A DNA stretch of 64,000 bases, from positions 1,550,001 to 1,614,000 of the forward strand of contig NZ_CP180355.1 of assembly GCF_048007035.1 (NCBI RefSeq), in the 5' to 3' direction. A model generated the notes under the pieces. It ran no database searches, was not told the DNA's origin, and was given only the letters and a program-made list of their open reading frames with translations. This document shows, one piece after another, positions 16,877 through 22,217 of this stretch. Positions within the stretch are counted from its first letter, which is position 1, and each line of letters begins with the position of its first letter. A program made the translations under genes and the position numbers. Source of the stretch: Imperialibacter sp963977595 (lineage in GTDB: Bacteria > Bacteroidota > Bacteroidia > Cytophagales > Cyclobacteriaceae).

Positions 16877-17539
16877 ATGAGCGAATTTCTGCCCTTTCGG
16901 AAAAGCCTTACAAAAGAGCAAGCCGAGTCTCTGACTGAACTACTCGGTGTCTATAATATTGAGTATGAGCTGATAAAATTCAAAAGCTCGCTTGATACAA
17001 ATTTTGGTGGAGGGGAGGTGTTCCCAAAATATGAGATTCATTTGCAAAGCAAAGACTTCGAAAAGGTAGCTTCCTTAATTACGGCTTCTGTTCAAGACAA
17101 TTTGGAAAGCATCCCGAAGGATCATTACCTGTTCGATTTTACTAACCACGAACTCTACGATATTCTGCTAAAACCAGATGAATGGGGAGAGTTCGATTAT
17201 TTACTAACCCAAAAAATTCTAAAAGATCGAGGAGAGACCATTAACCTTGAACTCATCAACAGTCTGCGGAGACAGCGGATTGACGACCTCAGCAAACCTG
17301 AACAGAGCCAGAAGATATGGATTTACACAGGGTACTTTACCTCAGTCTTTGGTGGCCTTTTAGGCGTTTTTATAGGTTGGTATATGTGGAAAGCTACCAA
17401 GGTGTTGCCTAATGGAGAGAAGGTAAGTACCTATTCAGAAAGTGACAGAAAACATGGTCGAAACATGCTTATAATCGGTTCAATCACCTTTCCTATTGCC
17501 TTCATTCTCCGGTTTTCTCCAGAACTACTCGGCATGTAA
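16877..17539 (+). CDS. Uncharacterised membrane protein
   Basis: A 220-residue protein with no family I recognise. The N-terminal 150 residues are soluble and mixed alpha/beta (a start like YNIEYELIKF and YEIHLQSKDFEKVASLI resembles small signal-transducing DUF2007-type folds). Two membrane helices lie near 152-172 (SVFGGLLGVFIGWYMW) and 195-215 (MLIIGSITFPIAFILRF). It ends at a strong terminator shared with the convergent rtcB gene. Confidence 0.7.
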   Translation: MSEFLPFRKSLTKEQAESLTELLGVYNIEYELIKFKSSLDTNFGGGEVFPKYEIHLQSKDFEKVASLITASVQDNLESIPKDHYLFDFTNHELYDILLKPDEWGEFDYLLTQKILKDRGETINLELINSLRRQRIDDLSKPEQSQKIWIYTGYFTSVFGGLLGVFIGWYMWKATKVLPNGEKVSTYSESDRKHGRNMLIIGSITFPIAFILRFSPELLGM

Positions 17540-17542
17540 GAA

Positions 17543-17568
17543 AAAAACCTCCCCATTGGGAGGTTTTT
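17543..17568. terminator. Bidirectional rho-independent terminator
   Basis: Arms AAAAACCTCCC (17543-17553) and GGGAGGTTTTT (17558-17568) with a four-base loop, giving a U-run on either strand. It lies between two convergent genes and overlaps the rtcB stop codon. Confidence 0.9.
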
Positions 17569-18988
17569 AGTCTACTTCGGCGAACCTTTCATCGCCACAC
17601 ATACGCACCACTTTAGGAGTAAACGACCCAACGACATCGACCAGCTCTTGCTGAAAGGCCATCACCTTGTGGATGTCTTTGTACACCATAGGTGCTTCAT
17701 CCAGCCCGGAGCCAATCAGCTCAATACCAGCTTTTTTTAAGTGTTTTCTCACTTCTTGCTTCGAAAGTGTCTGCTTGGCCTTCGTCCTGGACATCAACCT
17801 GCCCGCTCCATGAGAAGCTGAGTTGATGGCAGCCATTTCTCCTTTTCCCCTCACGATAAAGCCCGGAGAGGTCATGGATCCGGGGATAATTCCAAGGACT
17901 CCTTTTCCAGCTGGTGTTGCACCTTTTCTGTGGACAATAATGTCATTTCCTGCCGCATCCTTCTCCTTCCATGCGAAATTGTGATGGTTTTCAATCATAA
18001 CCAACGGTTGCTCGCCCAGGGCTTTTGCCAGCCTTTGATGAATTTGGTGATGGCATGCTGAAGCGTAGTCACCAGCCAAATTCATTGCCAACCAGTACTC
18101 CTGCCCATCCTCTGTGTCCAAATCGAGCCAGGCAAGGTGCTTGGCTTCTCCAGGAAGCTTGCACTTATCCATCGCCAATTTGGTGTAGTGGCGAGCGATA
18201 TTGGCTCCCAACCCTCTCGAGCCGGAGTGCGAGAGTACTGAGAGATATTTACCAATGGGTAGGCCAAACTCATTGTTTTCATCCAGCAATTCCGCCACTC
18301 CAAACTCCACGAAATGATTACCTCCTCCCGAAGTGCCCAGTTGTTTGTGAGCACGGTCCTTCATTGCCTTCAGGATATTGATCTCGCCAAATTCCCTCCG
18401 GCTAAGCACCGCATCGTCCTCAGGCCGCTTAAAGCCGGCATTCCCAAACCTCGTGTGCTCCATCAACAACATTTTCAGCTCGTCGGCTCGGTGACTGGCA
18501 TATGAAGCAGGGATATCATAAAGTGTCATACACATCCGGCAGCCAATATCGACACCCACGCCGTAGGGGATCACCGAATTGTTTGTCGCCAGAACACCAC
18601 CTATTGGCAAGCCATAACCCTGATGCGCATCTGGCATTAGAGCACCCGCCACCGTCACGGGCAACTTCATGGCGATTTCCATTTGATGGATTGCGCCCTG
18701 CTCAATAGCCTCCGCACCATAAATGCTGTACTCCAGTCGCCTGGTATTTAGCTCAATGGCTTGATTGTGCTCTGTTTTGATAATCAGACTCGTTGCCACC
18801 GGCCCAAGCGTCTCGTGCTTTGCGTAGAGGCCCGGAGTTTGCAACACCCTGGCCAATAACTCAAGCTTCTGCCTTTTAGATTTCCCTTTGTAATGGGCTT
18901 CCATCACCTCCATGGCCGAACCAATTGCACGACCCTCAGGGTATCCCAGCGCTCTCAGCTCTTTTCCTGTTATTTTTGTCGTTGCCAT
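17567..18988 (-). CDS. rtcB: RtcB family RNA ligase
   Basis: A 473-residue RNA ligase that joins RNA ends with 2',3'-cyclic phosphate or 3'-phosphate to 5'-OH ends, using GTP and manganese. Visible signatures: YGVGVDIGCRM with the metal-binding Cys, TSGGGNHFVEFG, VLSHSGSRGLG, MIENHHNFAW, HRKGATPAG, and NSASHGAGRLMSR carrying the guanylylated His near residue 393. All catalytic motifs are intact. It is the last gene of a slipin-TPR-rtcB operon (its start overlaps the TPR gene by 19 bases). The operon lies downstream of, and in the same direction as, an array of tRNA and tRNA-like elements, which suggests a role in joining or repairing those RNAs. Confidence 0.96.
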   Translation of the reverse strand: MATTKITGKELRALGYPEGRAIGSAMEVMEAHYKGKSKRQKLELLARVLQTPGLYAKHETLGPVATSLIIKTEHNQAIELNTRRLEYSIYGAEAIEQGAIHQMEIAMKLPVTVAGALMPDAHQGYGLPIGGVLATNNSVIPYGVGVDIGCRMCMTLYDIPASYASHRADELKMLLMEHTRFGNAGFKRPEDDAVLSRREFGEINILKAMKDRAHKQLGTSGGGNHFVEFGVAELLDENNEFGLPIGKYLSVLSHSGSRGLGANIARHYTKLAMDKCKLPGEAKHLAWLDLDTEDGQEYWLAMNLAGDYASACHHQIHQRLAKALGEQPLVMIENHHNFAWKEKDAAGNDIIVHRKGATPAGKGVLGIIPGSMTSPGFIVRGKGEMAAINSASHGAGRLMSRTKAKQTLSKQEVRKHLKKAGIELIGSGLDEAPMVYKDIHKVMAFQQELVDVVGSFTPKVVRMCGDERFAEVD

Positions 18989-19494
18989 TTTTGTCTTACA
19001 AATCTTAGTCTCTTAAATCTGCATCTTTTGATATTACTGCGCATCTCTTCAATGGCATCATTGTCCATTGAGTGGAAGATCGCAGTCTTGTAAAGCCTGA
19101 TGGCCGCCGTGTATCTTCCTTTCGCTTCCTCCACCATGGCCAGCCTTTCAAAGACCAGCGCCTTGCTGATCCCTTCGATCTCTCTGGCTTTCATCATCAC
19201 CTCGCCAAGTTTGTCGAAATTTTCATTACGCATATAAAGCGTCGTCAGGTGAATGTAAGGCACCTTCCAGTTGGGTTCAAACTTGACCGCCAACTTCAGG
19301 TGCTTCTCAGCTAACTCGTCGTCCTCGATATAATAAAGGTGTAACCAGCCCAATAGGTTGTGCACTTTGGCATAACCAGGCTCGTAGGTAAGCACATTTT
19401 CCAGCATGTCTTTGCCTTCAAAGTGGTCACCGTCCCATATCATATTTTCGGCTTGCGTAATTACCTTCTCCAGGTAAATGTCAATCATTTTCAT
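18970..19494 (-). CDS. TPR-repeat protein between slipin and rtcB
   Basis: A 174-residue helical repeat protein. Tetratricopeptide-like units are seen in DMLENVLTYEPGYAKVHNLL, HLKLAVKFEPNWKVPYIHL and AIRLYKTAIFHSMDNDAI. It ends in a very basic tail (RCRFKRLRFVRQKWQRQK) that could touch RNA. It has no signal peptide, so it is cytoplasmic. The gene overlaps rtcB by 19 bases and follows slipin by 42 bases, so it may be an adaptor between the membrane scaffold and the ligase (inference from context). Confidence 0.8.
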   Translation of the reverse strand: MKMIDIYLEKVITQAENMIWDGDHFEGKDMLENVLTYEPGYAKVHNLLGWLHLYYIEDDELAEKHLKLAVKFEPNWKVPYIHLTTLYMRNENFDKLGEVMMKAREIEGISKALVFERLAMVEEAKGRYTAAIRLYKTAIFHSMDNDAIEEMRSNIKRCRFKRLRFVRQKWQRQK

Positions 19495-19536
19495 GTCTGT
19501 AGTTTTTAAGAGGCTGCCACTCCCGACAGCCTCAAT

Positions 19537-20661
19537 TTACTTCCTGGGAGAAAAAATGTCTCTCAACTGATCGACCACCAGGCTACCACCCGAAAGCGTA
19601 ATACTGTTGATCTTTTCAGCAATTTTTTCGACATATTCCATCTCTTTCAGCTTAAACAACATCTCGTTGTCTTCCATCAATTTGGCAGTATTCAGCAAGC
19701 TTCTTGTGGAAGCAGTTTCTTCCCGCCTGGTAATGATATTGGCTTGCGCTTTCTTCTGTGCCACCAACACCTGGTTCATGATTTCTTTCACCTCACCAGG
19801 AAGGATGATGTCCTTTACACCGCTGTCTTTAATGGCAACACCCAACTCGGCTGCCTTGCCGGAAACAGTTGCCATCACATAGTTGGCAATCGATTCCTTT
19901 TTTTCAAGCAATTCATCCAGGGTCAGTGTACCAATGTATTCTCTCAGGGCCAACTGCAGCAATACATAGAGTTGCTTCTCATAGTCCTTGCTTTCAATCA
20001 ATGCCTTGATGATATCCACTACCTTGTACTGTGCATAGAAGTTCACCCGCAGTGCTGCCTTGTCTTTTGTCAGCATTTCCTGACCGGATACTTCCAGCTG
20101 TAGTAACCTGGTATCGGCCTTAGCTACCGAAATAGCCGTTGGCGTCTTCCAGAAGTAGTACACCCCTGTGCCAAGCACCCTGGTGAATTCCCCATCGACG
20201 AAGAGGATGCCCTTTTCGTACGATTCCACGACAAATACCCTCACATACGGCAGCACGTCTCGCCTTTGGAGGGTCGTTTTATCGATTGCCTCTGTGACCT
20301 CGTACTTGCCAAGGTCTACTGTAACGAAGCTGTACACTACTAAACCCTTCCAGTAGACATACCTACCGGGAGTCAGCACGTTTTTTAGGTTACCGTTTTC
20401 GTGCTGCAACACAATCTCATTGTCTTTGACCTCCACCACACTCAGCATATTCGCCAGTTTTTCGTTTCGCAGGAGAATATTGAGCTCGACAGGAGGAAAA
20501 AATGGCTTGGCCAGGTCATACTGCATCACCGCCTCGTAAGGCATCAACCAGTAGTTACCCTCGCTGATGACGTCCTTGAAGTCACCTCTCCGAAAGACCA
20601 AACCCACTTTGCCAGTATTAATTCTAACTGTTAGCATTGGTTTAAAAATTTGTTTGTTCAA
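19537..20661 (-). CDS. Slipin-type SPFH/band-7 membrane scaffold protein
   Basis: A 374-residue SPFH (band 7) protein. The N-terminal part has a degenerate repeated beta domain (VRINTGKVGLVFRRGDF; LTPGRYVYWKGLVVYSFV). The SPFH domain proper spans about 140-290 (VESYEKGILFVDGEFTRVL, LRVNFYAQYKVVDIIKALI, LREYIGTLTLDELLEKKE), followed by a coiled-coil-prone C-terminus. It has no clear transmembrane helix, which suggests peripheral association. First gene of the slipin-TPR-rtcB operon; slipins occur beside RNA repair ligases in several bacteria. Confidence 0.85.
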   Translation of the reverse strand: MNKQIFKPMLTVRINTGKVGLVFRRGDFKDVISEGNYWLMPYEAVMQYDLAKPFFPPVELNILLRNEKLANMLSVVEVKDNEIVLQHENGNLKNVLTPGRYVYWKGLVVYSFVTVDLGKYEVTEAIDKTTLQRRDVLPYVRVFVVESYEKGILFVDGEFTRVLGTGVYYFWKTPTAISVAKADTRLLQLEVSGQEMLTKDKAALRVNFYAQYKVVDIIKALIESKDYEKQLYVLLQLALREYIGTLTLDELLEKKESIANYVMATVSGKAAELGVAIKDSGVKDIILPGEVKEIMNQVLVAQKKAQANIITRREETASTRSLLNTAKLMEDNEMLFKLKEMEYVEKIAEKINSITLSGGSLVVDQLRDIFSPRK

Positions 20662-20846
20662 CCATCATTTATCATTATCGGCCCAATAATTTCATCTAAA
20701 AAGAAGGCGGTGAGGGCGTCGCCTTCAACTCACAGCGGAAGAGATGTTGAGCGGAACAATGCCCTGCCAGTTCGTCAAAAGTGCCTGCCTGGAAGCCGGC
20801 AGCTCATTGCCTGCCATTTTTCCGACCAAGTGCTTTTAGCAAAGTA

Positions 20847-20862
20847 GCTGAACGTGTTCAGC
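20847..20862. promoter_or_regulatory. Inverted repeat upstream of slipin operon
   Basis: Arms GCTGAAC and GTTCAGC with a two-base centre form a compact near-palindrome 186 bases before the slipin start. It could be an operator for the operon or a small hairpin in a read-through transcript from the tRNA array. Confidence 0.45.
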
Positions 20863-20887
20863 GGTATCCTCTCTCTTTCAAAGCCAT

Positions 20888-20939
20888 GCGCTGGCGCTAC
20901 CACATATTCCCCGAGGGGTGATATGTGGGGCTCAGCCCC
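20888..20939 (-). other. Hairpin cluster downstream of tRNA-like modules
   Basis: Three strong stems lie close together: GCGC/GCGC (20888-20897), a long one with arms CCACATAT (20900-20907) and ATATGTGG (20921-20928) enclosing a CCCC/GGGG stem, and GGGGC/GCCCC (20927-20939), which competes with it. No T-run follows on either strand. This looks like the structured 3' part of the RNA that contains the tRNA-like modules, or a processing or attenuation element ahead of slipin. Confidence 0.6.
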
Positions 20940-21005
20940 TCACTGCCTTCACAAGTGCCATTTTGGGAGTTGGCATCTCCAGGTCATGGATTTTCATTCC
21001 ATACT

Positions 21006-21074
21006 CTACGTTAACAGCGTAGTGCTCTAACCACTGAGCTATCCGCCAATTGACGGAGCAGGATTCGAACCTGC
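21006..21074 (-). ncRNA. Circularly permuted tRNA-Asn-like module (GUU anticodon)
   Basis: In transcription order: T arm GCAGG-TTCGAAT-CCTGC (21074-21058), 3' acceptor strand TCCGTCA (21057-21051), linker AT, 5' acceptor strand TGGCGGA (21048-21042), TA at positions 8-9, D arm with GCTC/GAGC stem (21039-21024), A26, and a full anticodon arm CTACG-CTGTTAA-CGTAG (21022-21006) with anticodon GTT at 21015-21013. The two acceptor strands pair at all seven positions (one G-U), and U33 and A37-A38 are correct. All four helices of a tRNA exist, but the 3' part precedes the 5' part. Read as ordinary tandem genes, neither neighbouring T arm gives a matching acceptor. A weak hairpin (ATGGA/TCCAT) follows at about 21002-20986. 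Mature tRNA would need cutting and joining in the variable loop. Confidence 0.75.
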
Positions 21075-21082
21075 GCATCCTT

Positions 21083-21148
21083 ACTGTTGCTCTACCAATG
21101 AGCTAAAGCGGTAAACCGCATGAGGGAATCGAACCCCCTACCCACAGC
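21083..21148 (-). ncRNA. Permuted tRNA-like module with open anticodon stem (YrlA-like)
   Basis: In transcription order: stem strand GCTGT (21148-21144), GGGTA, T arm GGGGG-TTCGATT-CCCTC (21138-21122), 3' acceptor strand ATGCGGT (21121-21115), linker TT, 5' acceptor strand ACCGCTT (21112-21106), TA, D arm GCTC-ATTGGTA-GAGC (21103-21089), A, stem strand ACAGT (21087-21083). Acceptor strands pair at six of seven positions; ACAGT pairs with GCTGT as a five-base anticodon stem with no anticodon loop between. This is the topology of the tRNA-like module of bacterial YrlA Y RNAs: acceptor closed by a short loop, ends emerging from the anticodon stem. Eight bases separate it from the Asn-like module. 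A 16-base hairpin abuts its 5' end. Confidence 0.72.
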
Positions 21149-21164
21149 TTGAGGGAACCCTCAA
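21149..21164 (-). other. Hairpin abutting the open-stem tRNA-like module
   Basis: TTGAGG-GTTC-CCTCAA on the minus strand, a perfect six-base stem with a tetraloop (7-bp arms possible). It ends exactly where the anticodon-type stem of the next module starts, so the two helices could stack. Confidence 0.6.
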
Positions 21165-21171
21165 TGAACAA

Positions 21172-21212
21172 GGCAGCATGGCGTGGCCTACCGGCTCACC
21201 ACTACGGAGCTA
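21172..21212 (-). ncRNA. tRNA-like fragment: D arm plus anticodon-type hairpin
   Basis: On the minus strand, TA followed by a D arm (GCTC-CGTAGTGGT-GAGC, 21210-21194), one C, then a hairpin GGTAG/CTGCC (21192-21172) with an eleven-base loop. The order and spacing match the 5' half of a tRNA. No complementary 3' acceptor strand or T arm was found on either side: the sequence before it gives 5' strand TTCTGTA with no partner. Either a decayed tRNA, or the 5' half of a third permuted or split element. Confidence 0.5.
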
Positions 21213-21311
21213 TACAGAAACTCTCGTCAGGTCCTTTATTCTTCTACCTTCCCTGCCTCAGGGCGGGATACTCCCAGCCCCGAAGATCTTTACCAGCCTT
21301 TGCTGGGTTTG

Positions 21312-21384
21312 TGTGCCCGAAGAGACTTGAACTCCCATTGTCCGCATTAAGAGTGCGGAGCTTTACCAGTTAAGCTACAGACAC
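21312..21384 (-). tRNA. tRNA-Lys (CTT)
   Basis: Complete cloverleaf on the minus strand: acceptor GTGTCTG/CGGGCAC (two G-U pairs), D stem GCTT/AAGC with GG in the loop, anticodon arm CCGCA-CTCTTAA-TGCGG with anticodon CTT, T loop TTCAAGT, discriminator A. No CCA is encoded. It lies five bases downstream of tRNA-Phe. Confidence 0.88.
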
Positions 21385-21389
21385 ATATG

Positions 21390-21461
21390 TGGAAGGGGCT
21401 GGAATCGAACCAACACTGGCGGTGCTTCAAACCGCTGCTCTACCATTGGAGCTACCCTTCC
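21390..21461 (-). tRNA. tRNA-Phe (GAA)
   Basis: Complete cloverleaf on the minus strand: acceptor GGAAGGG/CCCTTCC, D stem GCTC/GAGC, anticodon arm GCGGT-TTGAAGC-ACCGC with anticodon GAA, T arm GTTGG-TTCGATT-CCAGC, discriminator A, no CCA. The G at position 37 and the sequence as a whole differ from usual bacterial tRNA-Phe, so it may be an accessory copy. Confidence 0.85.
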
Positions 21462-21630
21462 TAACTGGCCACCTGCATCGGGACATCAGGCCTGAAAACC
21501 CCTACGCCAGGCGACCACTGCTGACAGAACGAAAGCTTTTTCGCACATCACAGAACAAATGGAATCCTGCTTATGGCCTTTAACCATTCTTCCGTTCGGA
21601 GGCACCCATTTTGCCCCTCCTTCAGCCTTG
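21462..21630 (-). other. Spacer between tRNA-Tyr and tRNA-Phe, possibly structured
   Basis: A 169-base gap inside the tRNA array, far longer than the five-base gap between tRNA-Phe and tRNA-Lys. It holds several short inverted repeats: GGAGG/CCTCC, ATGG/CCAT, CGAAA-AAGC-TTTCG and GCCTG/CAGGC. I found no T arm of TTCRA type and no convincing open frame. It may be decayed tRNA material or an unknown small RNA. Confidence 0.4.
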
Positions 21631-21713
21631 TGGGGATAGAAAGATTCGAACTTTCAAAGCTGTCAGCCCCGGTTTTACAGACCGGCCCAGATCTCCAACT
21701 CTGGCGTATCCCC
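21631..21713 (-). tRNA. tRNA-Tyr (GTA)
   Basis: Complete class II cloverleaf on the minus strand: acceptor GGGGATA/TATCCCC, D stem CCAG/CTGG, anticodon arm CCGGT-CTGTAAA-ACCGG with anticodon GTA, a rather short variable arm, T arm GAAAG-TTCGAAT-CTTTC, discriminator A. CCA is not encoded. First tRNA of the array; a terminator hairpin lies just upstream. Confidence 0.92.
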
Positions 21714-21738
21714 TTTTCCTGTTTTTCTTTTTGGGCAC

Positions 21739-21768
21739 AAAAAAACCCGGCCTTGCGGAACCGGGTTT
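21739..21768 (-). terminator. Terminator upstream of tRNA-Tyr
   Basis: Minus-strand stem AAACCCGG/CCGGGTTT followed by a run of T. It insulates the tRNA array from transcription coming from the sulfatase side. Confidence 0.85.
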
Positions 21769-21933
21769 CTCATGAAATACTCTTAACGAATAGTCACAAA
21801 AATATCCTCCCGATCCTTCGCCGATGACGTAGGTTTCCCACGAAGCTGAGATAGCTATCCCGCTCCTGTCCTGTCGGCCCCATATGTATATTCAAGCACT
21901 TTATCATATGCGTCTTTTACATTTTTTCACAAC

Positions 21934-21960
21934 AAAAAACCCAGACTTTACGGCCTGGGT
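21934..21960 (-). terminator. Terminator after the sulfatase gene
   Basis: Minus-strand stem ACCCAGGC/GTCTGGGT (one G-U) followed by TTTTTTG. It lies about 260 bases after the sulfatase stop and probably ends that transcript. Confidence 0.8.
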
Positions 21961-22217
21961 CAAAACACTGCTGGGAACTATCCAGTCAATTGTCTTTTTC
22001 AGGCCATAGCATAACATCCTCATAGAGGCAAAACCAATCGTTTTTGCTCGGTATTGAGATATGTAATATGCGTTTCTTCACTTGCTTTTAATTTTGGTTT
22101 GCAATGATCTGAATAAATTTTGTCTATACAAAATACAATACTAAAATAATTTTTGAAACGACATTATTTATTATGAGTCTAAATCACGCTCTGGTGCTGA
22201 GTGTACCCCCCTCTCCT

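Larger units (their letters stand above)
21714..22217. other. Non-coding gap between tRNA array and sulfatase gene
   Basis: About 500 bases without a gene. It holds two minus-strand terminator hairpins (21739-21768 and 21934-21960) 165 bases apart, a palindrome GATAGCTATC (21850-21859), and an AT-rich inverted repeat ATTTTGT/ACAAAAT (22117-22134). The part between the terminators could encode a small minus-strand RNA. Confidence 0.5.

Noticed and set aside
20900..20939. Rho-independent terminator at the hairpin cluster
   Set aside because: Stable stems are present but no T-run follows on either strand.
21006..21148. Reading the two tRNA-like modules as ordinary tandem tRNAs
   Set aside because: In normal order the acceptor strands do not pair (ACCGCTT with TCCGTCA; TGGCGGA with the downstream sequence) and the first has no room for an anticodon arm.
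21149..21827. Open frames on the plus strand across the tRNA array (for example 21389-21583 and 21573-21827)
   Set aside because: They are antisense translations of tRNA genes; the translated text shows the usual tRNA-derived pattern (GAGIEPTLAV, GIERFELSKL).
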